From contig CALNWN010000010.1 in NCBI GenBank assembly GCA_940746715.1, positions 62,001 through 126,000 on the forward strand: 64,000 nucleotides of DNA, given 5' to 3'. The translations under genes were made by a program, and so were the position numbers. This document shows, piece by piece, positions 39,326 to 49,304 of this stretch. The notes below the pieces were generated by a model. It did no database searches, was not told the origin of the DNA, and was given only the letters and a program-made list of their open reading frames with translations. This DNA comes from an uncultured Paraburkholderia sp. Its GTDB lineage: Bacteria > Pseudomonadota > Gammaproteobacteria > Burkholderiales > Burkholderiaceae. Position 1 is the stretch's first letter; each line of letters starts with the position of its first letter.

Positions 39326-41250
39326 ATGACCTCACTCGCCGCGGACGACGCGCGCCCCGCCGCTTCGTCCGATCCTCTGCTGCAACCGCTGACCATCAGA
39401 AACCTCGTGCTGAAAAACCGCGTGATGAGCACGAGCCACGCGAGCCGTCTCATTGAAGGCGAATTCCCGCAAGAAGTCTATCAACGCTACCACGAGGAGA
39501 AGACGCGAGGCGGCATCGGCCTCACGATGTTCGGCGGGTCGTCGAATGTCAGCATAGACAGTCCGAATACGTTCCAGCAGATCAACATGGGTGTCGACGA
39601 AGTCGTGCCGCATCTGCGGCGCCGGGCGCGTGCACGCTCACGGCGCGGCGCTGATGTGCCAGATCACGCATCTCGGCCGGCGCGGCGACCCGTACGCCGA
39701 ACTGTGGCTGCCGATGCTGGCGCCCTCGGCGCGCCGCGAGACGCTGCATCGCGCGATCCCGCAAGCCATGAGCACGCACGACATCAAGCGCATTGCGAGC
39801 GACTTCGCGCACGCCGCTCGCCGCTGCAAACCGGTGCCGCTTTGCGATAGAAGGAGGCGATCCGCAAGGAAGTCGGCGACGGGTGGCCGGTCGGTCTGCG
39901 CTTCGCGCTGGAAGACGGCTGCAGCTTCGAGGACAGTCTGGAAATGGCGCGCATTCTCGAGCAAAGCGGGCTGTTCGACTTCTTCAACGTGATCTACGGA
40001 CGCATGGACACGAAGATGTCGTTGATCGTCAACAGCATGCCGGGCATGTTCATGCCGTCGGCGCCGTGGCTCACGAAAGCGGCTGCGTTCAGGCGCGCGG
40101 TGCGGCTACCGGTCTTTCACGCTGCGAAGATCGCCGATCTCGCGACCGCCCGCCATGCAATCGGCGAAGGTCTGATCGACATGGTCGGCATGACGCGCGC
40201 GCACATCGCCGAGCCGCATCTCGTGCGGCTTATTGAGGACGGTCGCGAACATGCCGCGCGGCCGTGCGTGGGCGGCTCGCATTGCCGCAACGCGAAGGCG
40301 ACCTGCATCCACAATCCGGCGACCGCGCGCGAAACGTTCTTGCCGCACAACATCGCGCCGAGTGCGACGCCGCGCAAGGTGCTGGTTGTCGGCGCAGGGC
40401 CGGCGGGGCTGGAGGCCGCGCGCGTGGCTGCGAGCCGCGGCCATCGCGTGACGCTGCTCGAAGCCGCCGATCGCGCCGGCGGACAGGTGCTGCTCGCGGC
40501 GTCGGGAAGCTGGCGCAGGAATCTGATCGGCATCGTCGACTGGCGGGTCGGCGAGCTGCAACGGCTCGCCGTCGAGGTCCGCTATAACCAGTACGCGGAA
40601 CTCGACGACGTGCTGGCCGAGCGGCCCGACGTGGTGATCGTGGCCACGGGCGGGATTCCCGATCTCAATGGACTGGCGGGCGGCGAATGGTGCCGTTCAG
40701 TGGCCGACGCCCTGTCGGATACGCCGCCCCAAACGGGACGCGTGCTCTTCTACGACGGCACCGGCCGCCACAACGCCTATCTGGGCATGGAGCGCTATGT
40801 GTCGGCGGGACTCGACGTGCGCCTCGCCGTGCTCGACGCGCTGCCCGCGCAGGAAACCGGCGGCAAGGGCGACGACCTCGTGTGGATGCGCAACCTCGAA
40901 AAGTGGCAGGTGCCGGTGCGCGCGCACGTCGAACTGATCGAGGTGCAGCGACGCGAAGGGGGCGTGTTACGGGCGATTTTCCGACACCAGCTCACGCGTG
41001 CAGATGGAGGCCGAGCACGTGGTGGTGGAACGCGGCACGATCGCCGTCGACGACCTCTTCGAGGCCGCCCGCGTGCATTCGGTCAACGACGGCCAGATGG
41101 ATCTTGCGGCCTTCGCGCGCGGCGCAGCCGGTCTTGCCGGTCGCGAACGGCGAGGCGCAGTTTCACCTGTACCGGATCGGCGACGCCGTAACCTCGCGCG
41201 ACATTCATACGGCGGTGTACGACGCGTATCGTCTGTGTGTGGCGATGTAG
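39326..41250 (+). pseudogene. NADH:flavin oxidoreductase / TMADH-like enzyme, several frameshifts and a deletion
   Basis: The N-terminus is an old-yellow-enzyme barrel (LQPLTIRNLVLKNRVMSTSH). Next come a 4Fe-4S cluster motif (RPCVGGSHCRNAKATCIHNP) and an FAD/NAD Rossmann fold (KVLVVGAGPAGLEAARVAAS). Such proteins oxidise N-methylated amines (dimethylglycine or trimethylamine relatives). Frame changes occur near 39618, 39835, 40985 and 41125, and about 50 barrel residues between HAARRCK and EAIRKEVGDGWP are missing. Clear pseudogene with substrate unknown. Confidence 0.85.
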
Positions 41251-41361
41251 GCGGAAGCGTTCGGCGCCTGGCTTGACGGCTCGGCCGCGCAAGCCAGGCT
41301 GGAGCGGCGCACGGGGCGCGCCGTCTGTGTGAAGCAGCTTTTCAGTTAAGCCTGCCTGCGC

Positions 41362-41529
41362 TCAGCAGTTGCCCTTCTTCGCCTGTCCTGGCGGACAGAA
41401 GCCGTTGCCCGGTCCGCCCTGAGGGTGGCCTTGCGGCACGACCACGACACCCGGCGCATCCGGCACATACAGCGCACAGCCGCTCAACAGCACGGCACCC
41501 GTAGCAAGCAGACAGACAATCTTTTTCAT
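41362..41529 (-). CDS. Small lipoprotein
   Basis: A 55-aa protein: MKKIVCLLATGAVLLSGC with a lipobox (LLSGC, Cys18), then ALYVPDAPGVVVVPQGHPQG and a short tail with two further Cys (GFCPPGQAKKGNC). It is predicted to be exported and lipid-anchored. It lies 51 bp downstream of the DUF4382 lipoprotein gene; the gap contains a hairpin (GAAGGGC/GCCCTTC, about 41541-41558). Function unknown. Confidence 0.7.
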   Translation of the reverse strand: MKKIVCLLATGAVLLSGCALYVPDAPGVVVVPQGHPQGGPGNGFCPPGQAKKGNC

Positions 41530-41580
41530 GAGGTTCCCCGAGGAAGGGCTTGCGCCCTTCCGTCATCACATAATGGTTGG

Positions 41581-42747
41581 TTAGAAGCTGAAGTTGACGC
41601 CGGTTTGATCGGTGGTCGAGACATTGACCGCCGACTGCTGGGTCGCCCCGCTCGCGCTGACGGCCTGCGCCGTGTACTGACCCGCCACGCTCGCGACCGG
41701 CGTCAGCGAAACCGGCAGCGTACCCGAATACGTACCGACGAGCGGCGCGGCAGCCGGCAGGTTCAGCGAATAGGCGCCAGTATCCAGATTGGCGTTCGAA
41801 CTGGTGATTTCATAGTTGACGCCGCTCACGGTTTGCAACGCCCGCACGATGGCCTGCGCGCTCACCGGCAGAACCGTGCCGCTTGCAACGTGCATGGTGG
41901 ATGCCGGCAGCGCGATCGGCGCGGCCGAGGTCGACACCACGGTCGATGCGTTCACAACAACCGGCACCGAGCGCACCACGCCCGTTGCAACGTTGTTCTG
42001 CACGATGACCACGTCATAGTTGCCGCTGGTCGAGCTTTGCTCGAGCGGCGTCAGCACGAAATGGCCGCTGCTGTCCGCCACGGTGCCCTTGATGATGTTG
42101 CCGTTCTGCTCGGCAAAAACCGCAGCCCCCGCTTCCGCCGGCGCGACGTAGCCCGAAATCGTGCCGCTTACCACCGTTGGCATCGCCGTCACCACCGGCT
42201 TCAGACTGTACGAGCCGTTGCCTTTCTGCACGATCGACTTGCAGGCGTTGAAGTCGAGCACGAGATCGACGAGCGTATTGGCCTGCACCGTGAACGGCCG
42301 GATGATCTTGTAGCCGCTTTGCGCGGCGCTGGGCGTGTCGAGCGCCAGCTCCCTGCCGCCCGTGGGGACGACAGAATTCGCCAGCGAATTGCCCTGATTC
42401 TGCGCGAGCACCAGCCGAACCTGCTGATACTGACTAGCTGGCAGGGCCGTTTGCCCGAGGTCGGCGAGCACGCCGTTGGTGAGCGAAAGCAGATCGATTC
42501 GTTGCGGCGTCGTCAATGCGATGTCGCTCCAGCCGCTGTCGCCGTCGCCTGCCTGCGCGTTCATGTTCACGCGCACCTTGTTCACCATGACATACACGTG
42601 ATCGAAACCGCACGCGGGAGCGTCGGTCATCTGAACGCGGAGCGTGCCGGTCGGCGCGCTGCCGCCGTCCCCGCCGCCGCCTCCACATGCGGCAAGCGCG
42701 AGTGGCAACGCGAGCGCGCATGTGAGCGTTTTAAACAGGGTTTTCAT
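41581..42747 (-). CDS. DUF4382 lipoprotein
   Basis: A 388-aa protein. The start at 42747 is supported by GATGGAGGAATCCCC. Signal and lipobox are MKTLFKTLTCALALPLALAA then CGGGGG. The DUF4382 region follows (GTLRVQMTDAPACGFDHVYV, RIDLLSLTNGVLADLG), and then an Ala/Val/Thr-rich beta-sandwich-like half (GTISGYVAPAEAGAAVFAEQ) as in carboxypeptidase-regulatory-like folds. Surface or periplasmic; role unknown. Intact. Confidence 0.82.
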   Translation of the reverse strand: MKTLFKTLTCALALPLALAACGGGGGDGGSAPTGTLRVQMTDAPACGFDHVYVMVNKVRVNMNAQAGDGDSGWSDIALTTPQRIDLLSLTNGVLADLGQTALPASQYQQVRLVLAQNQGNSLANSVVPTGGRELALDTPSAAQSGYKIIRPFTVQANTLVDLVLDFNACKSIVQKGNGSYSLKPVVTAMPTVVSGTISGYVAPAEAGAAVFAEQNGNIIKGTVADSSGHFVLTPLEQSSTSGNYDVVIVQNNVATGVVRSVPVVVNASTVVSTSAAPIALPASTMHVASGTVLPVSAQAIVRALQTVSGVNYEITSSNANLDTGAYSLNLPAAAPLVGTYSGTLPVSLTPVASVAGQYTAQAVSASGATQQSAVNVSTTDQTGVNFSF

Positions 42748-43036
42748 GGGGATTCCTCCATCATCATTGTTGTGCGTTGAAGGATATGGAAATTCCCTGT
42801 AAGCACAACTCGCAATTTGAAACCGCCCGTAACTAGAGCGATTTAACATTCTTTATCATGACGGGAGAGACTCGGACTCCCGATTTGCATATGATGCTGG
42901 GTGAATAGGCTCAAAAGAAGCATTCACGGCTTTGACGCTTAGCCCCATAATCGATCTAATTGGTTATTTGCCGCATTTGGACTAAGGTTTAGTAGCTCTT
43001 CGTTACACAACAAGAACGAACGTTGCGAGGTGGGGC

Positions 43037-43291
43037 ATGCTCACGTTAATCGACCAGGAGATCGCGCATCTCGCGCGAGTCATGAGCGCATCAATGGCTG
43101 GAGACCTTGCGGGGCCTATTCTGCCGGCCGCCTACTGGTGGGAGCGGCTTCATCAACTGCTCGATTCGCAGCACCTCACGAATGCGCAATTGCGTTCTAT
43201 CGACGTGCTTCTGCTGCAACTCGATGAACTCGAAGCGCAAGCCGCGAATAGCGCCGGCAGCGCTCACCGCGTTGCAATCGGCGCGAGCTAA
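43037..43291 (+). CDS. Hypothetical small protein, paralogue of gene at 49305
   Basis: An 84-aa protein preceded by GAGGTGGGGC. The N-terminal half (IDQEIAHLARVMSASM, PAAYWWERLHQLLD) matches the 63-aa protein at 49305 in the pattern E-x2-HL-x-RV...P-x2-YW-x2-R-x3-L. The C-terminal half is leucine-rich and helical. No known domain. The 289 bp upstream (42748-43036) is AT-rich and holds no gene. Confidence 0.65.
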   Translation: MLTLIDQEIAHLARVMSASMAGDLAGPILPAAYWWERLHQLLDSQHLTNAQLRSIDVLLLQLDELEAQAANSAGSAHRVAIGAS

Positions 43292-43351
43292 TGAGCCGCA
43301 ATACGGCACAATGAGAATAACTTCAGCCGCCAGTTTCACAGGAGCCTCACA

Positions 43352-43750
43352 ATGAGCAGATCCCGCCTATTGCTCGCGTCCGTCATGGCCGCTGCTATGC
43401 TGGCATCGTCACTCGCGCTTGCCCAGCCGCCGCATGACAACCCCGGTCATGGCGGAGACCATGGGCACGGGCAAGGACCCGATCACGGTAAAGGACCGAA
43501 TGGCCACGGGCACAAATCAATGCCGCCCGGGCATGGTCCCGACGGCCCGGGCAATTCAGCGAACGCGCCGGGGCATTGGCGCAAGGGCGACCGCCTGCCG
43601 CCTGAATACCGCGGCCGTCAATATGTAATCGACGACTGGCGCGCGTACCGGCTCGCTCCGCCGCCGCGCGGTTATTCGTGGGTCGGCATCGGCGGCGACT
43701 ATCTGATGGTGCAACTGTCCACGGGCGTCATTCTGCGCGTCGGACCGTAA
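43352..43750 (+). CDS. RcnB-family periplasmic protein
   Basis: A 132-aa protein: signal peptide (MSRSRLLLASVMAAAMLASS...ALAQ), a His/Gly-rich middle (HGGDHGHGQGPDHGKGPNGH) and a C-terminal RcnB domain (GDRLPPEYRGRQYVIDDWRA, GYSWVGIGGDYLMVQLSTGV). In E. coli RcnB tunes nickel/cobalt efflux; the His-rich part could bind metal. The start is supported by CACAGGAGCC. Intact. Confidence 0.85.
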   Translation: MSRSRLLLASVMAAAMLASSLALAQPPHDNPGHGGDHGHGQGPDHGKGPNGHGHKSMPPGHGPDGPGNSANAPGHWRKGDRLPPEYRGRQYVIDDWRAYRLAPPPRGYSWVGIGGDYLMVQLSTGVILRVGP

Positions 43751-44262
43751 GCGTTACGACATCCGGCCGCCTCGCGCGGCCGTCCACCTTCGGTCCTCGT
43801 TCCCGGCGCAAGGCAGCCCCGACCCCAAGGCCATCCACGCAGCATAGCGGCCGCACTTCGCCCAACCCCGCCTGACTGTTAAAGAATCATCGGCATGCCG
43901 CCGTTATATCCGTTACGCATCGCGAGCGGCCGGCGGGTGCTTGCGCGGCCGCGCGAACCTGTCCTGCGCGCGTTCACGCCTGCCCGCGGTCAATGCGACC
44001 GAAGTCGCGGCCGCGCCCCTTTCGCCATGCCATTTATGAGCCGCACGACGCCGTGATAAAAGGCGCAACGGCACCAGCGCAAGGATTAATTTCGAAAGAC
44101 AACACCGGCAGCAAGCCGTCATACTCTGTCTCTCCTAGGGCGAAACCTTCCGACAGCGGAATCGGAAGTTTCGCCGCACACCCGATCGATGCATGACCGC
44201 CGTCGCTGGACGGCCATTTCCGCGCAGCGCCGCACGCGGATCATGTGGAGCGTACTTGTTAA
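43751..44262 (+). other. Intergenic region before sigma-54-type regulator
   Basis: 512 bp. A G/C hairpin (CGGCCGC...GCGGCCG, near 43763-43782, no T tract) follows the RcnB-like gene. A long inverted repeat at 44139-44175 is listed separately. No credible coding sequence is seen. Confidence 0.45.
44139..44175. promoter_or_regulatory. Long inverted repeat, candidate enhancer-type binding site
   Basis: GGCGAAAC-C-TTCCGA pairs with TCGGAA-GTTTCGCC across an 8-nt loop. This is a 14-bp dyad with one bulged C, ending 87 bp before the regulator start. Sigma-54 activators bind such dyads, so autoregulation is plausible. Confidence 0.45.
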
Positions 44263-46563
44263 ATGAGTTCTACCCCTGTCGTTCCGTTCGCCCACGACAA
44301 GCCCGGATCCGGCTCATTCGTGGGCAGCGCGCCGGCGTTTCGCCAACTAGTCCGGATGATCGATCGGGTCGCGCCGACCGATCATCCGCTGCTCATTTTC
44401 GGGCCGACCGGCTCCGACAAGGAGCTGGTGGCGCGCCGTGTACACGCGCACAGCCAGCGCCAGGATCAACCTTTCGTCGACGTCAATTGCGGCGCGATTC
44501 CCGAACATCTCGTCGAGGCTGAACTTTTCGGGCACGTGAAAGGCGCCTTCACCGGCGCCGCCGAAAACCGCCAAGGGCTTTTCCAGCAGGTCGGCAAAGG
44601 CACGCTGCTGCTCGACGAAATCGGCGAATTGCCGCTCGCGCTGCAGCCGAAGCTGCTGCGAGTACTCGAGACGCGAACCTTCCGTCCGCTTGGATCGCCG
44701 ACCAGTCTGCACTTTGCTGGACGCGTCGTGGCCGCGACCCACCGCGACCTGCGCGAGCTCGCACGCGAGGGCCTCTTTCGCGAGGACCTGTTCTACCGCC
44801 TCGCGGTGTTCGTGCTCGCCGTGCCGGGACTCGAGCAGCGGGTCGAGGACATTCCCGCGCTCGTCAACCACTTCGCCGCACAGCACGCGCGCCGCCTCGA
44901 GTTTTCGCCGCCTGCGCTGCGGCGTCTTGCGCAGCACCCGTGGCCGGGCCATATCCGGCAATTGCGCAATCTGATCAGCCAGCTGAGCGTGCTCGCCGAA
45001 AACACGCACATCGACGTCGACACGCTCGAGCCGTTTCTCGCCAACGAGGCCAGCGGGCCGGTCTCGCGCGCGAGCCTCGCGGACATGCTGCTGCAACTGG
45101 AGGGCCGCGACAAGCTGAGCGCCGCCGAAGACCTCCTGATCGACCGCGCGCTCGAACGCACGAGCGGCAACAAGAGCGCAGCGGCCGCGCTGCTCGGCGT
45201 GGGCCGCAAGACCATCGAACGGCGTCTCAAGTCGCGCGAGGAGCATCACCGGGAAGCGCACAAGTGCCTCGAACATGCGAGGGCGCTGATCGAGGAATCG
45301 AAGTTCGCCGAGGCGATTCCGCCGCTGCGCCGCTGCCTCGACGTGTTGCAAACGCCGAACGAGGAGGCCGTGCGCCGGCTGCAGTTCGACGCCTATCGCC
45401 TGCTCGGCATGAGCTTGCGCAGCGTGCACGGCTGGCTCTACGCGGAGGCCACCGCGTGCTACGCCGCGGCCCTCGCGATTGGCGAAGGCGTGTGCGCGCC
45501 CGCGGAAATCGCCGCGATCCAGTTCGGCATCTGGACCACGCAGTTGACCACGCTGCAACTGAAGCAGGCGCGCGCGACCGCACAGAACATGCTGGAGCGC
45601 GCGCAGAACGGGGGCGATCGCGTGTCCCTCGACCAAGCCCACGTGGCGATGACCAACACGCTGTTCTGGCTCGGCGACAGTGAGGAAGCGCTGGCCTGTC
45701 TCGCGCGCGGCAATCTGCTCGGCGTGGGGTGCAACGACATCCGCACCGGCTCGCAAGGCATCGACCTGGCGAGCCCCGCGCTCACTTTCGAAGGACTCGT
45801 GGCGTATCAGATCGGCGCCTTCGCACAGGCACGCCGCGCGATGGAGATGCTGATTCTGCGCGCATCCGAGCCGGGCGTGCATGCGCTCGCGCACGTCGTC
45901 AATCTGCAGGGCGCCGCGGGGCTCGCCGCGCTCTTCGACGACGTCGACCGGCTCGGGCGCCTCTCGAGCGAACTCGAATCGGTGTCCATTGCGTATGGCT
46001 TCGCTTTTTATCGCGGAGTCGGCCAGGTGTTGCGCGCCTGTCATCTCAGCGCGATGGGTCAATCCGACGAAGCAGAAACTGTCATGCTCGACGGCTACGA
46101 TAACCACGTGGTGTGCAACGGCGGCGCGCTGTTCTATTCGTTCAAGGCGTGGCATCACGGGGAATTGCTGTTGCGCGCCGGACGTGCGAAGGAATGCGAA
46201 GCATTGCTCGCCACCGCGATCGACGAGACGCTGGCGCGTCAGGAGCGCGTCTACCTCGGCAAGCTGCTCGTCACCCGCGCTCACGCGCAGTGGGCGCTCG
46301 GCGATGTCAACGCGGCGGAACTGGGCCTGCGCACCGCGCTGTCGACAGCGCTTGCGTTCGGCGCGGTGCCCGCGCGCTACCTCGCGGACCTCTTGCGTTC
46401 CACTGCCCGTGTCGCGGAAGCGATCGAGACGCTCGAGCGCGGCTTGCGCTCGTTGCCCGTGGATGCAACGCCGCGCGTCGCACGCGCGGCAAAACTGCTT
46501 GCCGAACTTCAGCAGCAGACTTCTTTCGACAACTACACTAAAGGAATCGTAAATGGCATTTGA
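44263..46563 (+). CDS. AAA+ sigma-54-interacting regulator with Fis HTH and TPR-like C-terminal domain; P-loop substituted
   Basis: A 766-aa protein. The AAA+ domain (~15-255) has GAFTGA at 94-99, Walker B LLLDEIGELP at ~115-124 and sensor II GHIRQLRN. A Fis-type HTH (NKSAAAALLGVGRKTIERRL) is at ~303-322. About 430 C-terminal residues of helical, TPR/MalT-like repeats follow. There is no N-terminal sensor domain. The P-loop reads GPTGSDKE instead of GxTGxGKE: Asp52 replaces the invariant Gly (codon 44416-44418). This should block ATP hydrolysis. It overlaps the DUF917 start by 11 nt, so regulator and metabolic genes are translationally coupled. Confidence 0.87.
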   Translation: MSSTPVVPFAHDKPGSGSFVGSAPAFRQLVRMIDRVAPTDHPLLIFGPTGSDKELVARRVHAHSQRQDQPFVDVNCGAIPEHLVEAELFGHVKGAFTGAAENRQGLFQQVGKGTLLLDEIGELPLALQPKLLRVLETRTFRPLGSPTSLHFAGRVVAATHRDLRELAREGLFREDLFYRLAVFVLAVPGLEQRVEDIPALVNHFAAQHARRLEFSPPALRRLAQHPWPGHIRQLRNLISQLSVLAENTHIDVDTLEPFLANEASGPVSRASLADMLLQLEGRDKLSAAEDLLIDRALERTSGNKSAAAALLGVGRKTIERRLKSREEHHREAHKCLEHARALIEESKFAEAIPPLRRCLDVLQTPNEEAVRRLQFDAYRLLGMSLRSVHGWLYAEATACYAAALAIGEGVCAPAEIAAIQFGIWTTQLTTLQLKQARATAQNMLERAQNGGDRVSLDQAHVAMTNTLFWLGDSEEALACLARGNLLGVGCNDIRTGSQGIDLASPALTFEGLVAYQIGAFAQARRAMEMLILRASEPGVHALAHVVNLQGAAGLAALFDDVDRLGRLSSELESVSIAYGFAFYRGVGQVLRACHLSAMGQSDEAETVMLDGYDNHVVCNGGALFYSFKAWHHGELLLRAGRAKECEALLATAIDETLARQERVYLGKLLVTRAHAQWALGDVNAAELGLRTALSTALAFGAVPARYLADLLRSTARVAEAIETLERGLRSLPVDATPRVARAAKLLAELQQQTSFDNYTKGIVNGI

Positions 46564-47751
46564 CCTACGCCGGGAAGATCTGGAACCGCTGCTGCTGGGC
46601 GCGGCTTTTTTGGCAGCGGCGGCGGCACGATCGAATCCGCCCGGCACCTGGCCGCGCATTTCGTCGCCGGCGACTACTATCCGACCGACACGGTGAAGGT
46701 CGTGTCCGTTGAAGAAGCCACCGAAGGCGCCGCCGTCATGGTCGCCTATCTCGGCGCGCCCGAAGCGATCAATTCGGCCACCTATCCGCTCGGCCCCGTC
46801 ACCGCCGTGCAAAACCTGAAGACGCGGCTCGACGGACAATCCCCGAAACTCGCTTACGTGATGCCGCCGGAAAGCGGCGCGCTCGGCTTCACGGTGGCCG
46901 CGCTGGTGGCGGCAAAACTCGGCCTCGCGGTGATCGACGCCGACGGCGCGGGCCGCGCGGTGCCTTCCCTGCCGATGCTCACGTTCGCCGCTGCAGAAAT
47001 CGACCCGCGGCCGGCGTTCCTCGTGAGCCAGGGCGGCCTGTGCGTCGAACTCGACGTGACGCCGCGTCAGGGCAAGCTCGGCGCGCCGACTCATCAACGC
47101 GACGTGTCGGCGATCGTCGAGCAGATGATGCGTCCTGTCGTGGCCGACCCCGAGTTCGGGCAGTTCGGCGGACTCGCCATGTGGGTCATGAAGCCGGCCG
47201 ATATCGGCCGCGCCACGCCGATTCGCGGCACGCTGACGCGCGCGCTCGAGCTCGGGCGCGTGTTGCAGGCAGGAGGAATAAGCAGTCCCCGGCAGATGGT
47301 CGACTATCTGGTCGAACGTTGCGGCCTCGCTGCGCGGGCGGTGTCCGAGCCGGGCCAGTTGGTGTCGGCGGAAGTGGACACCAACGGCGGCTTCGACGTC
47401 GGCAAGATCCGCATTCAGGCGCAAGACCGCACCTATACCGTCATGTATCAGAACGAGTCGCTGCTCGTATGGGATAGCGCCTGTGCGCAGCCGATCGTGC
47501 TCGCGCCCGATAGCGTGGCGTATTACGTCGGCGGCGAAGGCCAGTCGGTGTTCAGCAACGGCGACCTCGTGAACGCCGACGGCTCGCTGAATCCGGCCAT
47601 CGGCAAGCGCCCGGTGACGCTGATCGCCTGGCGCGCCGAAGCGCAACTACGCAAGCCCGGCCTGATTCTCGACAGCTTCATGCAGTTGCTGAACTCCCTC
47701 AATTATCTCGACCCGTATGTGCCGCTCGCATCCAAAGGAGACGCCTCTTGA
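46553..47751 (+). pseudogene. DUF917 protein (hydantoinase/thiohydantoin-desulfurase-like), 5' frameshift
   Basis: Start ATG 46553 (MAFDLRREDLEPLLLGAAF) with AAAGGAATC upstream. One T is missing from the TTTTTT run at about 46606, so GAAFFGSGGGGTIESARHLA is split across two frames. From about 46620 to 47751 the protein is complete (VKVVSVEEATEGAAVMVAYL, VMPPESGALGFTVAALVAAK, GLILDSFMQLLNSLNYLDPY). About 399 aa when corrected. The family occurs with hydantoin utilisation genes. The stop overlaps the racemase start by 4 nt. Confidence 0.83.
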
Positions 47752-48473
47752 ATTCGCCAATCCGCATCTGCGTGCTGGTGCCTGTGGCCACGTCGCAGTA
47801 CAACGACCGCATCATGAAAGCTATTGCGCCGGTGGTGCCACCGGACGTGCAGGTCGAGATTCGCAACATCACGCAAGGGCACCCCGACATCGAGAATCGC
47901 ACGAACTGGCTGCAAAACGGCATGCCGGTGGTCGAACTCGCGCAGGCCATTGTCAACGACGGCTTCGACGGCATCTGGCTGACCGACTTCGATATGTGCG
48001 GCGTGGAAGCGGCGCGCGAAGTGATCGACATTCCGATCATCGGCGGATTTCCGGCTGCGGCGTTTTCGGCGCTCGCGCTCAGCCAGCGTTTCTCGATCAT
48101 CACGATCCTGCCGAGCACGCTCGCGATGCAGCGCGGTCATCCGCAAACTTACGGCATTCAGGACACGTTTGCGTCGATCCGCGCGATCAATTGCCCGGTC
48201 GCGCAGCTCGACGACATGGACGTCGTGATCATCCGCACCTTCGACGCAGCCTTGAAGGCGATCAAGGAGGACGGCGCGCAATCCATTCTGCTCGGCTGCA
48301 CGGGTTTCGTGGATGTGGCGAGCCGCGTCTCCAGAATGCTCAGCGACGAAATGGGCGGCTATGTACCGGTGATCGATCCGAATCAGGCCGGCTTTAGCTT
48401 CCTGGTGTCGCTGGTGCGTATGCAGGTGCGCCCGAGCCGGCTGACTTATAGCAAGGTCAGCCTGCAGTCGTAA
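47748..48473 (+). CDS. Asp/Glu/hydantoin racemase family protein
   Basis: A 241-aa protein beginning with TTG at 47748, preceded by AAAGGAGACG inside the DUF917 end (4-nt overlap). Two-thiol cofactor-independent racemase pattern: the first Cys in WLTDFDMCGVEAAREVI and the second in SILLGCTGFVDVASRV. The core is typical (VPVATSQYNDRIMKAIAP, IIGGFPAAAFSALALSQRFS). It probably racemises a hydantoin or similar cyclic intermediate together with the DUF917 protein. Intact. Confidence 0.85.
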   Translation: MNSPIRICVLVPVATSQYNDRIMKAIAPVVPPDVQVEIRNITQGHPDIENRTNWLQNGMPVVELAQAIVNDGFDGIWLTDFDMCGVEAAREVIDIPIIGGFPAAAFSALALSQRFSIITILPSTLAMQRGHPQTYGIQDTFASIRAINCPVAQLDDMDVVIIRTFDAALKAIKEDGAQSILLGCTGFVDVASRVSRMLSDEMGGYVPVIDPNQAGFSFLVSLVRMQVRPSRLTYSKVSLQS

Positions 48474-49304
48474 GTCTCCCCGTCTGTCTGTCCCAGTCCG
48501 TCCGGCGCGGCGCGCGATGGCTGCGCCGCGCGGGACGTTCCGCCTTGGCCATTCGCGCTTGGGCGCTTCCCGACCGCCTTCTTCTGCGTTGTTCTGCGGG
48601 GCTCCGCGCTGTCCGCATCGGACGAAATCGCCCTTCTACGCGCCTTGCATGCCGACCTGGACGAAAGCGTCTACATTTCACCCCCATCTTGGACGGGATT
48701 GACCATTTGCGCCCAGCCACGTCCGCGTGGTCGCCCGCGCACACGCGGTCTCAACATATGGCACGGACATTGCTTATATAAAGGCTCGTGGCGTTGGGTT
48801 CACGCGCCGCGACCGAATCTGTCCGAAATGCCGGGGCTTGAGAGACCAAACAACGATCGTGCGCCGCACCGTTTTCGAAGCATCGGCGTCTGCCTGAATC
48901 GACGCCACTGATCGAACGATCGCCGTTCATCATCGCGACGCTTCGATTAGTTATACGAACGAATGCGAAAGCGCCGATCAAACCGACGACCAGGTGTTGT
49001 CGGCAGCAGACTGAGAGAGGGCTGTGCTGTAGCAGTGACAGTGTCGGAACATCGCGAGGGAAGGCTTCCACAGAGAAGCGGCTCGCGGCGCGAGGCACTG
49101 AATGGCGGAAAATCTTTTGGCTATGTACCAGACGATCCGCTGCGGGGTGGGTCTGGCCGCCGTTGCGTGCCCTTGCCGGGGCGGCGACGGCGGCTCGTCC
49201 GTTGTAGTGAGGCGCAAAAGAACAGGCTGCATGACCAGTTCTACGCGGCGTCAGACAGTGAGCGACGCTGCGAGCAGACCAGACTGGCCACATACGGGGG
49301 TTCA
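48474..49304 (+). other. Non-coding or decayed region with orphan sigma-54 promoter
   Basis: 831 bp after the racemase gene. No reading frame resembles a known protein and there is no terminator with a T tract. It contains a consensus sigma-54 promoter (48759-48774). The gene it once served is not visible, so a deletion downstream of the promoter is likely. Confidence 0.5.
48759..48774 (+). promoter_or_regulatory. Sigma-54 (RpoN) promoter, consensus match
   Basis: TGGCACG-GACA-TTGCT is an exact match to the -24/-12 consensus TGGCACG-N4-TTGCW. It is 286 bp after the racemase stop and 531 bp before the next recognised gene. The sigma-54-type regulator of the same locus lies 4.5 kb upstream. 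Confidence 0.75.

Noticed and set aside
44347..47646. Antisense open frame of about 1,100 codons opposite the AAA+ regulator and DUF917 genes
   Set aside because: Its translation is Arg/His/Ala-rich without any domain, while both plus-strand genes show clear protein families. It is a high-GC shadow frame.
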